Source: Acuticoccus sp. I52.16.1 (lineage in GTDB: Bacteria; Pseudomonadota; Alphaproteobacteria; Rhizobiales; Amorphaceae). Taken from it: a stretch of DNA of 64,000 nucleotides. The stretch covers positions 2,783,219 to 2,847,218 of the forward strand of contig NZ_CP094828.1 of assembly GCF_022865125.1 (NCBI RefSeq). Direction: 5' to 3'. A model generated the notes under the pieces. The model did not search any database, was not told where the DNA came from, and saw only the letters and a program-made list of their open reading frames with translations. The number at the start of each line of letters is the position of its first letter. The first letter of the stretch is position 1. Positions 8,510 to 17,372 of this stretch are shown here, piece by piece. Made by a program: the position numbers and the translations under genes.

Positions 8510-8947
8510 TCAGACCACGAGGACCGGGCATTTGGCGAGCCCGGTGACCTTGTGCGACACGCTGCCCAGCAGATATTCCTCCATGGAGCCGATGCCGCGC
8601 TTGCCGATCACGAGCAGATCGCAGGCGTGCTCCTCGGCGAAGCCGATGATGCTGCGCGCGACCGGACCGTTCTTGACGAACGCGCGCGGGTTGGCCGCGC
8701 CCAGCCCCACGGCACGCTCCTTGGTCTGGCGGGCGATATCCTCGGCATATTCGCGCATGGCGTCGTCCATGGCCTTCGGCGCCTCGCGCCGGACCATCGA
8801 GAAGGTGGCCTCGAGGTGGCTATAGTGGCGATAGACGGTGAGCAAGAGCAGCTCGGCACCAGTCAGCTTCTGCAGCTCCACCGCCTTGGTGAGGGCCTCG
8901 CTCGCATGGGCCGAGCCGTCACACGGGACGAGTATGCGTTTGAACAC
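8510..8947 (-). CDS. usp: Universal stress protein, TeaD/Usp type linked to ectoine uptake
   Basis: A 145-residue single-domain UspA protein. ILVPCDGS opens the fold with D10, and GKRGIGSMEEYLLGSVS (115-131) is the complete ATP-binding G-2x-G-9x-G-S motif, so it should bind ATP. In Halomonas the related TeaD binds ATP and modulates the ectoine TRAP transporter. Here the gene directly follows uehC by 29 bases, which supports the same role. Cytoplasmic. Confidence 0.9.
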   Translation of the reverse strand: MFKRILVPCDGSAHASEALTKAVELQKLTGAELLLLTVYRHYSHLEATFSMVRREAPKAMDDAMREYAEDIARQTKERAVGLGAANPRAFVKNGPVARSIIGFAEEHACDLLVIGKRGIGSMEEYLLGSVSHKVTGLAKCPVLVV

Positions 8948-8976
8948 GGGACCTCCTGTTTCTTGGTCTTGTCAGG

Positions 8977-10263
8977 TCACTTCGCAAACGCGAGGTCGCG
9001 CAGGAAGAGGGCGATCTGCGGGAAGAAGATCAGCGCCACCGAGACGCCGAGGAGGATCAGGATGAACGGCGGCGTCCCCTTCACGACCTCGACATAAGGC
9101 CGCTTGAAGACGGCGATGGCGGTGAAGATATCGCACCCGAACGGGGGTGTGGCCGAGCCGATCGCCACCTGTAGCGTGATGATCGTCCCCACCAGCACCG
9201 GATCGAGCCCGACCGACTGCACCACCGGGGTGAAGATCGGCACCAGGATCAGGATCACGACGATCGGGTCGACGAACATGCAGCCGACGAAGAAGGCGAT
9301 CGAGATCACGAAGAGCACGCCGATGCCGCTCATCTCGTCGATGCCGATCGAGCCAAGGATGGCCTGCGGGATCTGCGCGAACGAGATCACGTAGGAGAAG
9401 GCCGCCCCGGCGCCCACGAGGATGAACACCACCGCCGTGATCAGCCCAGTAGACTTGGCGGTCTCCCACACCTCGGCGAGGTTGATGGAGCGGAAGATCA
9501 GGACTTCGAGGATCAGCGCGTAGAGCACGCACGCCGCCGCCGCCTCCGTGGGCGAGAAGATGCCGCCGTAGATGCCGCCGATGATGATGACGGGGAAGCC
9601 GAGCGGCCACAGGGCGGCGCGCACCGCCGTCGCCCGCTCGCCCCAGGTCGCCGGCCGTTCCTTGGGCACGTCCTGCAGCTTGGCGTAGATCACCGAATAG
9701 GCGGAGAAGAGCAGCAGGATCAGGAGCCCCGGTCCGACGCCGGCGATGAACAGCTCCGCGATCGAGGTGTTGGAGACGACGCCGTAGATGATCATGCCGA
9801 TCGACGGCGGGATCAGGAAGGCGATGTCCGACGCGTTGACGATCAGCGCCAGCACGAACGAGTCCTTGTAGCCGGCCTCCAGCATGCGCGGCCGCAGCGG
9901 CGAGCCGACGGCGACGACGGTCGCCTGCGTCGAGCCGGAGACGGCGCCGAACATCGTACACGCTGCCGCGGTGGAGACGGCGAGGCCGCCCCGGATGTGG
10001 CCGACGAACGCCATCACCATGTCGATCAGGCGGTTGGCGGAGCGGCCCCGCGTCATGATGTCGGCCGCGAAGATGAACATCGGCACGGCGATGAGTGAGG
10101 CGGGGCGGATGCCGGCCAGCATCTGCTGGACCATCGTCTCCATCTGCCCCAGGCCGCCGAAGATGAGGACGAAGCCGAGCGTCGCGCCGCAGATCAGCGG
10201 GATCATCATCGGAAAGCCGATGAGCAGCAGAACGATCATCACGGAAAAGATCGTAAGGGCCAT
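8977..10263 (-). CDS. uehC: Ectoine/hydroxyectoine TRAP transporter large permease
   Basis: A 428-residue DctM-type subunit with about 12 hydrophobic segments that provides the sodium-coupled translocation path. FGAVSGSTQATVVAVG and the second-half repeat around GSATPPFG are the paired DctM signatures. It is followed by usp and preceded by uehB with only two bases between. The substrate assignment comes from the surrounding eut/doe genes and the UehA-like binding protein. Confidence 0.93.
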   Translation of the reverse strand: MALTIFSVMIVLLLIGFPMMIPLICGATLGFVLIFGGLGQMETMVQQMLAGIRPASLIAVPMFIFAADIMTRGRSANRLIDMVMAFVGHIRGGLAVSTAAACTMFGAVSGSTQATVVAVGSPLRPRMLEAGYKDSFVLALIVNASDIAFLIPPSIGMIIYGVVSNTSIAELFIAGVGPGLLILLLFSAYSVIYAKLQDVPKERPATWGERATAVRAALWPLGFPVIIIGGIYGGIFSPTEAAAACVLYALILEVLIFRSINLAEVWETAKSTGLITAVVFILVGAGAAFSYVISFAQIPQAILGSIGIDEMSGIGVLFVISIAFFVGCMFVDPIVVILILVPIFTPVVQSVGLDPVLVGTIITLQVAIGSATPPFGCDIFTAIAVFKRPYVEVVKGTPPFILILLGVSVALIFFPQIALFLRDLAFAK

Positions 10264-10265
10264 GC

Positions 10266-10886
10266 TCAGATCTCCACCTCGTCGGAGCCATACCCCTCGA
10301 GCACCGAGGTGGAGAGGTAGACGTCAGGTTCGATGATGTTCTTCACTGCGGTCAGGACGTACTGCACGCCGGTCATGAAGAAGCCGAGCGGCAGCCAGAC
10401 GACGGTCCACCAGACCGGGATCTGCAACGCCGGCAGCACGCGGCCGCGGCTCATCTGCTGCTGCATGTAGCTGAAGGCGAACCAGCACAGGCCGAACATG
10501 AAGGTCGCCGTGACGAGCGCGATCAGCACCATCAGCCACTTGCGCGCCGGCACCGGCAGCTGGTCGTAGATCGCCGACATGCGGATGTGGCGGCCATGGC
10601 GCGCGGCGTAGGAAATGCCGGCGAAGGTGATGAGGATGATGAGGATCTGGTTCAGCTCCTCGGAGAAATAGAGGCTCTGGCCCAGGATGTAGCGGCTGAC
10701 CACGTTGGAGACCGTGTTCAGCGCCATCAGGAGCACGCCGAGCGCCAGGAAGACGGCCTCCACCTTGGCGATGGCGAGGTCGATGTAGCCGAGGACGCCG
10801 GGCAGCGCTGAGACGTCGTCGCCCAGGTCCTTGGTCTTCGGCGCGGGCGTATCGTCCGTTGAAACCGGCGTCTGGCTCATAGGCAT
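10266..10886 (-). CDS. uehB: Ectoine/hydroxyectoine TRAP transporter small permease
   Basis: A 206-residue DctQ-type subunit with four membrane segments (about 43-60, 79-95, 121-141 and 164-183) after a hydrophilic N-terminus. The [17 protein letters not shown] region is the DctQ hallmark. M1 (10886) and M3 (10880) are both possible starts. It is separated from uehA by about 200 bases holding a hairpin, but is tightly coupled to uehC. Confidence 0.9.
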   Translation of the reverse strand: MPMSQTPVSTDDTPAPKTKDLGDDVSALPGVLGYIDLAIAKVEAVFLALGVLLMALNTVSNVVSRYILGQSLYFSEELNQILIILITFAGISYAARHGRHIRMSAIYDQLPVPARKWLMVLIALVTATFMFGLCWFAFSYMQQQMSRGRVLPALQIPVWWTVVWLPLGFFMTGVQYVLTAVKNIIEPDVYLSTSVLEGYGSDEVEI

Positions 10887-11062
10887 CGCTCCGTGGCGGC
10901 TTGGCGTTCCTGTGGGTCGGTCTGTCGTGCGGCGTGGCGCGGCATGCAGCGGCCTTCGCGCGGGAAGGCGGGCAAGGCTGGCGCGGCGGCCGCCCGCACG
11001 GGGAGCGGCGGCGCCATCGGCGGTCCGGCGACACGCCGCGGCGCGCCGCCGGTGCGGGTGGG

Positions 11063-11080
11063 GCCGGGCAGGGGCCCGGC
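11063..11080 (-). terminator. Intercistronic hairpin just after uehA
   Basis: GCCGGGC and GCCCGGC pair around a four-base loop, seven bases beyond the uehA stop. The hairpin lies in a GC-rich gap of about 200 bases before uehB. There is no T-tract. Its position fits a stabilising or partial-termination element that leaves more binding protein than membrane subunits. Confidence 0.5.
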
Positions 11081-11087
11081 GCCCGGC

Positions 11088-12113
11088 TTACTGCTTGGCC
11101 GACTCGGCGGCCTCGAGGTCCTTCTTCATCTGGTTCAGGATCTCTTCGCCCCCGTCGCCCGTCATCTCGATGAAGGCGTCCTCGACCGTGCCGGCCGTCT
11201 CCATGAATGGCTTGCGCTGTTCGTCGGAGAGGATGTTGATCTCCATCTCGGGCTTCGCCTCCTGGATCTTCTTCAGCGAGGTCTCCTGCAAGCCCTGCTG
11301 GTACTCGAGGATGTACTCGAACGAGGCCTCGATGGCGGCGTCGATCGCCTTCTGGTCCTCTTCGCCCAGGCCGTCGTAGAAGTCCTTGTTGGCCATCACC
11401 GCGGTGGTGAAGTTGTTGTGGCCGATGCAGGTGATGACGTCCGTCACCTCGTACATCTTGGTCGACTCCAGGAAGAAGCCGGGGTTCTCCTGGCCCTGGA
11501 TGATGCCGGTCTGCAGCGCGCCGTAGACCTCACCCCACGGGAGCGGCGTCGGCGTCGCGCCGAAGGCCTTGTAGCTCTCCACCAGCAGCGGGTTGGTCAT
11601 CACGCGGAACTTTACCTCATTGAGGTCGTCCGGCGAGGTGACGGGCTCCTGCGTGGTCATGCAGACCTCGCCTTCCGGGAACATCGTCAGGAGTTCGAGG
11701 CCCTGCTCGGCGTAGAGCTTGGGGAACATCTCGTTGATGGCGACCGAGGAGCGGAAGAACTCGTTCAGCGTTTCGGTGTCCTGCGGCAGCAGGTAGGGCA
11801 CGAAGAAGACCTGCGCCTCCGGGATCAGCGCGCCGGTGAAGCCGGGCGACTGGTCGACGAACTGCAGGATGCCGGACTGCGCCTGCTCCATGATGTCGTC
11901 CGACTCGCCCAGTGTGCCGAACGGGAAGAGCTGCACCTGGTGGTCGGTGTTGGCCTCGATCTCTTCCTTGAACTTCTGGGCGAATTTGCCCTGCACCTCT
12001 TCGAGGGCCTCCTCGAACGCATAGCGCCAGGTGGCGGCGCTGGCGGAGGTCGCGGCCAGGGCGATGGCGAGCACGCTGGCCCCGCCGATGGCGCGGCTGA
12101 GAAGCTTGGTCAT
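11088..12113 (-). CDS. uehA: Ectoine/hydroxyectoine TRAP substrate-binding protein
   Basis: A 341-residue periplasmic DctP-family protein. MTKLLSRAIGGASVLAIALA followed by TSASA is the signal peptide; the mature protein starts near ATWRYAFEE. ATG at 12113 was chosen because AGAAGG lies nine bases upstream; ATG at 12122 touches that site and is too close. PLPWGEVYGALQTGIIQGQENP is the DctP ligand-pocket region. It captures ectoine and 5-hydroxyectoine for UehBC. It is the first transport gene downstream of enuR and has its own control region with a strong palindrome. Confidence 0.93.
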   Translation of the reverse strand: MTKLLSRAIGGASVLAIALAATSASAATWRYAFEEALEEVQGKFAQKFKEEIEANTDHQVQLFPFGTLGESDDIMEQAQSGILQFVDQSPGFTGALIPEAQVFFVPYLLPQDTETLNEFFRSSVAINEMFPKLYAEQGLELLTMFPEGEVCMTTQEPVTSPDDLNEVKFRVMTNPLLVESYKAFGATPTPLPWGEVYGALQTGIIQGQENPGFFLESTKMYEVTDVITCIGHNNFTTAVMANKDFYDGLGEEDQKAIDAAIEASFEYILEYQQGLQETSLKKIQEAKPEMEINILSDEQRKPFMETAGTVEDAFIEMTGDGGEEILNQMKKDLEAAESAKQ

Positions 12114-12189
12114 CGTCGTCATCCTTCTATGATCTTCGCGGTTACGCACACGCGGCGGCGCAGTCGGCAGCGGGGCCGACCGGCCTGAA

Positions 12190-12211
12190 GATGTGACAAT
12201 TCCGTCACATC
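12190..12211. promoter_or_regulatory. Perfect palindrome upstream of uehA, candidate EnuR operator
   Basis: GATGTGAC (12190-12197) and GTCACATC (12204-12211) are exact inverted copies around the six-base spacer AATTCC. It lies about 77 bases before the uehA start in the enuR-uehA gap. A TTGACA hexamer on the minus strand (12246-12251) lies just upstream of it as a possible -35 box; no good -10 match was found. A repressor bound here would block uehA transcription. Confidence 0.55.
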
Positions 12212-12294
12212 GAATTTCCGCGAGCGTTTAACACAGTCCAATTCATGTCAAATGCTTTATTGAACCATGACAATCGCGAGTGCCTTGAAATCCT

Positions 12295-13683
12295 TCAGAA
12301 CGCGAGGTGGGCGAGTTCCGGCTCGCTGATGGCGAGGCGGGCCAGGGTGTGCAGCCCACGCTCGAAGGCGCGGCCGTCGGGCGCGCCCAGGCAGATGCGC
12401 ACGCCGCGGTGCTGCGTCGCCTCGCTGATCGCGAACGCCATCCCGCCCGCGACGGCGACCCCGTTGTGCCGCGCCAGTGCCACGAACGCGCCCTCCTCCC
12501 ACGGCGGCCGCAGCGGCAGCCACACGTGCAGCCCGTGCGGCGTCGCGCGGATGCCGTGGGGGCCGAGGATCTGCTGCGCGACCTCGTTGCGGGCGCCCAG
12601 CGCGGCGCGTTGCCAGCGCACCAGCTCGCTGGCGGTCCCGTCTGCGAGCCAGCGGGTGGCGATCTCGGCCATCAGCGCGGTGGCCATCCAGTTGGTCACC
12701 AGGTGGCGGGTGCGGGCGGCGGTCGCCTGCCGCGGCGGCGAGACCAGCCAGGCGATGCGCAAGCCCGGCAGGCAGCATTTCGTGAGCCCGGTGAAATAGA
12801 ACGTACGCTCGGGTGCCAGCGCGGCGAACGGCGTGCCCCGTTCGGCCCCCAGCGGACCCCAGGCGTCGTTCTCGATGATGGCGACGTCGTGCCGGCGGCA
12901 CACCGCGGCGACCTCGCTCCGGCGTGTCTCGCCCATGCGCAGCGCCAGCGGCCCGAGGCCCTCCGGCATCAGGAATACGGCGCGGATCGGGCTGGCGCGG
13001 CAGGCGCGGTCCAGCGCGTCGGGCAGCACTCCCTCCGCGTCGATCGGCAATCCCTGGAGCCGGAGCCCCAGCGATCCGGTGAGCGCCTTCAGCGTGTGGT
13101 GGCCCATCTCCTCGGTGGCGATCGTGTCGCCGGGAGCGGCGGCGGTCAGCATCGCGACGGCCATCGCCGCGGTGTTGCCGTTCGTCGGCAGCACCTGCTC
13201 GCGCTCCGCCTCCACCCCGCAGCGCCCCAGCCAGCGCACCGCATGGTCGATATGGCTCTGTAGCGTGGCGGTGGGGCGGAAGGAGAAGGCGACCGGGGCG
13301 GGGAGGTCGCCGGCGATCTCGGTCAGCGTCGCGGCGAAGCGTCTGGCATGGGTCTTGCTGAGCGCCGGCGTGAGCATCGACAGGTCGATGACCTCCTCCG
13401 AACCGTCGATCCGGTGCCACGGGGTGCGCGGATCCCCGCTGAGCGAACGCACGAAGCTGCCACGGCCGACCTCGCCGGAGACGACGCCGAGCCGCGCCAG
13501 TTCCTCGTAGGCGCGGCTGACGGTCTGCACGCTGACGCCCAGCTCGTAGGCCAGCGTGCGGTGCGGCGGCAGCCGGGTGCCGGACGTCAGTTCCCCGGCG
13601 GCGACCGCATCGATGACCGTTTGCGCCAAGGCGCGGTAGGCGGGACGCTTCAGAGATCCCGGAGCGGGCGGCCAGATTGGCAT
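12295..13683 (-). CDS. enuR: EnuR, MocR/GabR-type PLP-dependent regulator of ectoine use
   Basis: 462 residues. The N-terminal GntR winged helix-turn-helix (about 12-78) contains LPPHRTLAYELGVSVQTVSRAYEEL; a linker leads to an aminotransferase-like domain (about 115-455). The PLP lysine is K302 in LTKCCLPGLR, and D273 in IIENDAWG should hold the pyridine nitrogen. Known EnuR proteins repress ectoine genes and are released by the catabolic intermediates diaminobutyrate or its N-alpha-acetyl form reacting with PLP. It is first in the minus-strand cluster and only 63 bases from the divergent doeX. Confidence 0.93.
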   Translation of the reverse strand: MPIWPPAPGSLKRPAYRALAQTVIDAVAAGELTSGTRLPPHRTLAYELGVSVQTVSRAYEELARLGVVSGEVGRGSFVRSLSGDPRTPWHRIDGSEEVIDLSMLTPALSKTHARRFAATLTEIAGDLPAPVAFSFRPTATLQSHIDHAVRWLGRCGVEAEREQVLPTNGNTAAMAVAMLTAAAPGDTIATEEMGHHTLKALTGSLGLRLQGLPIDAEGVLPDALDRACRASPIRAVFLMPEGLGPLALRMGETRRSEVAAVCRRHDVAIIENDAWGPLGAERGTPFAALAPERTFYFTGLTKCCLPGLRIAWLVSPPRQATAARTRHLVTNWMATALMAEIATRWLADGTASELVRWQRAALGARNEVAQQILGPHGIRATPHGLHVWLPLRPPWEEGAFVALARHNGVAVAGGMAFAISEATQHRGVRICLGAPDGRAFERGLHTLARLAISEPELAHLAF

Positions 13684-13693
13684 GATTTACTCT

Positions 13694-13710
13694 TGGATCG
13701 TTATGATCCA
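13694..13710. promoter_or_regulatory. Palindrome in the enuR-doeX divergent control region
   Basis: TGGATC (13694-13699), spacer GTTAT, GATCCA (13705-13710). It is a perfect inverted repeat in a gap of only 63 bases between two divergent regulator genes, ten bases from the enuR ATG. It is a likely operator for EnuR or for the Lrp-type DoeX and could control both directions. Confidence 0.5.
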
Positions 13711-13746
13711 TTTGACAACAGTCGGCGCCCGGTCCAACCCTCTTCC

Positions 13747-14271
13747 ATGCCGCCGCAGAGCCCTACCTCCGCGTCCCCCAGCGCCGTCCCGCTCGACGAT
13801 CGCGACATCAAGATCCTCGCCATCCTCTCCACCGAGGGGCGGATCGCGAAGGCGGAGCTGGCGCGCCGCGTGAACCTCTCGGCCGCGCCCTGCTGGGAGC
13901 GGCTCAACCGGCTGGAAGCCGCCGGCGTCATCCGTCGATATCGGGCGGAGATCGCGCTCGCCAAGGTCGCGCCGTCCGTCACCGTCTTCGTCATGGTCGA
14001 GCTGGAGCACCACCGCGCCGAGAGCTTCCAGGTGTTCGAGCGGGCGGTGGCGCGCGAGGAGGAGGTCGTCGGCTGCTGGGCGCTTGGCGGCGGGTTCGAC
14101 TATCTGATGAGCGTCGTCACCCCGTCGATCGACAGCTACCAGCGGCTGATCGACGGCCTGCTGGAGGCGCACATCGGCCTCAAGCGGTACTTCACCTACA
14201 TCGTCACCAAGGAGGTGAAGGCCGGTGCGCCGCCGCTTCAGGCGCTGCTGAACGGCCGGCCGACGATCTGA
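13747..14271 (+). CDS. doeX: DoeX, Lrp/AsnC-family regulator of ectoine degradation
   Basis: 174 residues from ATG 13747 (MPPQSPT). The N-terminal helix-turn-helix (about 18-65) includes KAELARRVNLSAAPCWERL, typical of AsnC proteins. The C-terminal RAM ligand-binding domain (about 80-160) includes CWALGGGFDYLM. It is the ortholog by position of asnC/doeX in Ruegeria and Halomonas ectoine clusters. Upstream in-frame extensions overlap enuR and were rejected. It leads the plus-strand arm doeX-doeC-doeD. Confidence 0.92.
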   Translation: MPPQSPTSASPSAVPLDDRDIKILAILSTEGRIAKAELARRVNLSAAPCWERLNRLEAAGVIRRYRAEIALAKVAPSVTVFVMVELEHHRAESFQVFERAVAREEEVVGCWALGGGFDYLMSVVTPSIDSYQRLIDGLLEAHIGLKRYFTYIVTKEVKAGAPPLQALLNGRPTI

Positions 14272-14279
14272 TGGCAAGC

Positions 14280-14315
14280 GCGGCGCAAGACAGAAGGATC
14301 GTCTTCCCGCGCCGC
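14280..14315 (+). terminator. Imperfect hairpin between doeX and doeC
   Basis: GCGGCGC-AAGAC pairs with GTCTT-CCC-GCGCCGC, giving a 7-bp and a 5-bp stem separated by a three-base bulge. It lies nine bases after the doeX stop. No T-run follows. It is probably an attenuating or stabilising structure that makes doeX levels differ from doeC-doeD. Confidence 0.4.
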
Positions 14316-14384
14316 CCAATCGCGAAGAACCGTCGCCCGGTCCGCCCCTAGATTCGCCTCGTCACCCGAACCGATGAGGCGATC

Positions 14385-15875
14385 ATGATGACGACCGCCG
14401 CCGCCCTCAAAAGCGAGGCTCCCTCCCTCCCGCTCGCCGACCGCCGGCTCCTGCGCTCGTTCGCCTATGTCGACGGGCGCTGGACCGCCGCCGCCACCGG
14501 CGACGTCTTCGCCGTCGAGAACCCGGCCGACGCCAGCGACGTCGCCGCCGTCGCCAAGCTGTCGGCCGCCGAGAGCGCGGCCGCGGTCGACGCCGCGCAC
14601 AAAGCCTTCCCCGCCTGGGCCGCGCTCTTGCCGCAGGAGCGGGCCGCCATCCTGCGCCGCTGGTTCGAGGCGATCACCGCCAATGCCGAAGACCTCGCCC
14701 TCATCATGACCGCCGAGCAGGGCAAGCCGCTCTCCGAGGCGTGCGGCGAGATCGCCTACGGTGCCGCGTTCGTGGAGTTCTACGCCGAGGAGGCCAAGCG
14801 GCCGAACATCGAGGGCGTCACCTCGCACCTTCCCGATGCCGAGGTCGAGCTGTGGCGCGAGCCGGTCGGTGTCGCCGCGCTCGTCACGCCCTGGAACTTC
14901 CCGAGCGCGATGATCACCCGCAAGGCCGCGGCCGCGCTCGCCGCCGGCTGCACCGTCGTCATCCACCCGTCGGCCGAGACGCCGCTGTCGGCGCTGGCGC
15001 TGGCGGAACTGGCGGACCGGGTCGGCTTCCCTGCCGGCGTCGTCAACGTCGTCACCGGCGACGCGCCGGAGATCGTCGAGCCCTGGCTCGCCGACACCCG
15101 CGTGCGCGCCCTGTCGTTCACCGGCTCCACCGAGATCGGCCGGCTGCTCTATCGCCGCTCGGCCGACACCATCAAGCGGCTCGTCCTGGAGCTCGGCGGT
15201 CACGCGCCGTTCGTCGTCTTCGCCGACGCCGACCTCGACCAGGCCGTCGAGGAGGCGATCAAGGCGAAGTTCGCGACCACCGGGCAGGACTGCCTCGGCG
15301 CCAACCGCTTCCTGATCGAGCGGCCGGTCTACGACGCGTTCGTCGCCAAGTTCACCGCCGCCACGAAGGCCCTCACGCTCGGCCACGGCATGGACGACCC
15401 GGACCTCGGCCCGCTGATGAATGCCAAGGCCGTCGCCAAGCAGGAGGCCCACGTCGCCGACGCGGTGAAGCGCGGCGCCAGGCTGACGACCGGCGGCAAG
15501 GTCTCCCCGCTCGGGCCCCTGTTCTACGAGGCGACCGTGCTGGCCGACGTCCCGCTGGAGGCCGCGATCTTCCACGAGGAGACGTTCGGCCCCGTCGCCG
15601 CCATCGCCCCGTTCGACACCGAGGACGAGGCGGTGCGGATCGCCAACAACACCGAGTACGGCCTCGTCGCCTACGTCCACAGCGGCGACCCGCGCCGGAT
15701 CTACCGCGTCAGCCGGGCGCTCTCGTTCGGCATGGTGGCGGTCAACCGCACGAAGGTGACCGGCGCGCCGATCCCTTTCGGGGGCATGAAGCAATCCGGG
15801 ATCGGCCGCGAGGGCGCCCGCTACGGCCTCGAAGCCTTCACCGACATCAAATACGTCTGCCGCGACTGGGCCTGA
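14385..15875 (+). CDS. doeC: Aldehyde dehydrogenase of ectoine degradation (aspartate-semialdehyde to aspartate)
   Basis: 496 residues of the NAD(P)-dependent aldehyde dehydrogenase superfamily, closest to succinate-semialdehyde dehydrogenases (ssd in Ruegeria). The base E269 in LELGGHAP and nucleophile C303 in GQDCLGANR are present, as is the TPWNFPSAM cofactor segment. In the pathway it oxidises L-aspartate-beta-semialdehyde, made by DoeD, to aspartate. ATG 14385 and 14388 are alternative starts behind a GAGGCG site. Context, rather than sequence alone, separates it from GabD. Confidence 0.88.
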   Translation: MMTTAAALKSEAPSLPLADRRLLRSFAYVDGRWTAAATGDVFAVENPADASDVAAVAKLSAAESAAAVDAAHKAFPAWAALLPQERAAILRRWFEAITANAEDLALIMTAEQGKPLSEACGEIAYGAAFVEFYAEEAKRPNIEGVTSHLPDAEVELWREPVGVAALVTPWNFPSAMITRKAAAALAAGCTVVIHPSAETPLSALALAELADRVGFPAGVVNVVTGDAPEIVEPWLADTRVRALSFTGSTEIGRLLYRRSADTIKRLVLELGGHAPFVVFADADLDQAVEEAIKAKFATTGQDCLGANRFLIERPVYDAFVAKFTAATKALTLGHGMDDPDLGPLMNAKAVAKQEAHVADAVKRGARLTTGGKVSPLGPLFYEATVLADVPLEAAIFHEETFGPVAAIAPFDTEDEAVRIANNTEYGLVAYVHSGDPRRIYRVSRALSFGMVAVNRTKVTGAPIPFGGMKQSGIGREGARYGLEAFTDIKYVCRDWA

Positions 15876-15953
15876 CATCCGCTGCCGCGCATTCCGAGCG
15901 GCGAACCGCGCCCCCTTCGCCCGAATGCGCTTCGGCGCCAGAAAGGAAATGAG

Positions 15954-17324
15954 ATGCTGACCAACGACCAACTCGCCGCCTGGGACCGCGAGGCCTTCTT
16001 CCACCCCTCGACCCACCTCGCCCAGCACGCCCGCGGCGAGACGGTGAGCCGGATCATGACCGGCGGCGAGGGCATCTACGTCGAGGATCGGGACGGCACC
16101 CGGCTGATCGACGCGTTCGCCGGCCTCTACTGCGTCAACGTCGGCTATGGCCGCAAGGTGATCGCCGACGCGATCGCCGAGCAGGCCGGCAAGCTCGCCT
16201 ACTATCACGCCTATGTCGGCCACGGCACCGAGGCGTCGATCACGCTCGCCCACATGATCCTGGAGCGGGCGCCGCAGCACATGTCGAAGGTCTACTTCGG
16301 CCTGTCCGGGTCGGACGCGAACGAGACCAACGTCAAGCTCGTCTGGTACTACAACAACGTGCGCGGCATGCCGCAGAAGCGCAAGATCATCTCGCGCTGG
16401 CGGGGCTACCACGGCTCGGGCCTCATCACCGGCTCGCTGACCGGCCTGAAGACGTTCCACAACAAGTTCGGCCTGCCGCTGCCGGAGGTGATCCACACCG
16501 AGGCGCCCTACTACTACCGCCGCCAGGACCTCTCCATGTCGGAGGCCGAGTTCGTCGCCCATTGCGCGGCCGAGCTTGAGGCGCTCATCGAGCGCGAGGG
16601 GCCGGAGACCATCGGCGCCTTCATCGGCGAGCCGGCGCTCGGCACCGGCGGCCTCGTCCCGCCGCCGGCCGGCTACTGGGCGGCGATCCAGGAGGTGCTG
16701 GCGAAGCACGACATCCTGCTGATCGCCGACGAGGTCGTCACCGGATTCGGCCGGCTCGGGTCGATGTTCGGCTCCGACCACTACGGCATCAAGCCGGACA
16801 TCATCACGATCGCCAAGGGGCTCACCTCGGCCTATGCGCCGCTGTCGGGCTCGATCGTGTCGGACAAGGTGTGGAAGGTGCTGGAGGAGGGGACCGACCA
16901 GTTCGGCCCGATCGGTCACGGCTGGACCTACTCGGCGCACCCGATCTGCGCCGCGGCCGGCGTCGCCAACCTGACGCTGATCGACGAGATGAACCTGGTG
17001 CAGAATGCCGGCGCGGTCGGCGCCACCTTCAAGCAGATGCTGACGGACCGGATCGGCCAGCATCCGCATGTCGGCGAAGTCCGCGGCGAGGGGCTGCTCT
17101 GCGCGGTGGAGTTCATCGACGACAAGGAGAACCGCACCTACTACGACCCGGCCCGCAAGATCGGCCCGCAGGTGGCCGCAGCGCTCCTCAGCGACGGTGT
17201 CATCGCCCGCGCGATGCCGGAGGCCGACGTCATCGGCTTCGCGCCGCCGCTGTGCCTGACCGAGGATGAGGCCGGCATGATCGCCGACCGCATGGCGAAG
17301 GCCGTGACGAACGTGCTGGGCTGA
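15954..17324 (+). CDS. doeD: L-2,4-diaminobutyrate transaminase (class III aminotransferase)
   Basis: 456 residues of the class III omega-aminotransferases (atf in Ruegeria). The PLP lysine is K288 in [10 protein letters not shown] and the cofactor Asp is D259 in [13 protein letters not shown]. In ectoine breakdown it transfers the gamma-amino group of diaminobutyrate, giving aspartate-semialdehyde for DoeC. The start is well supported by AAAGGAAATG upstream. It is the last gene of the plus arm and is followed by a strong terminator. Confidence 0.9.
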   Translation: MLTNDQLAAWDREAFFHPSTHLAQHARGETVSRIMTGGEGIYVEDRDGTRLIDAFAGLYCVNVGYGRKVIADAIAEQAGKLAYYHAYVGHGTEASITLAHMILERAPQHMSKVYFGLSGSDANETNVKLVWYYNNVRGMPQKRKIISRWRGYHGSGLITGSLTGLKTFHNKFGLPLPEVIHTEAPYYYRRQDLSMSEAEFVAHCAAELEALIEREGPETIGAFIGEPALGTGGLVPPPAGYWAAIQEVLAKHDILLIADEVVTGFGRLGSMFGSDHYGIKPDIITIAKGLTSAYAPLSGSIVSDKVWKVLEEGTDQFGPIGHGWTYSAHPICAAAGVANLTLIDEMNLVQNAGAVGATFKQMLTDRIGQHPHVGEVRGEGLLCAVEFIDDKENRTYYDPARKIGPQVAAALLSDGVIARAMPEADVIGFAPPLCLTEDEAGMIADRMAKAVTNVLG

Positions 17325-17372
17325 CCGGCCAGCAGCCCGACCGCCGCCCGACCACGGCGGCCCCCGTCGGCG

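Noticed and set aside
14238-17069. Long open frame on the minus strand (943 codons) opposite doeC and doeD
   Set aside because: It is an antisense shadow typical of very GC-rich DNA. The plus-strand genes have complete domains and ribosome sites, while this frame is low-complexity Arg/Gly/Asp-rich and matches no family.
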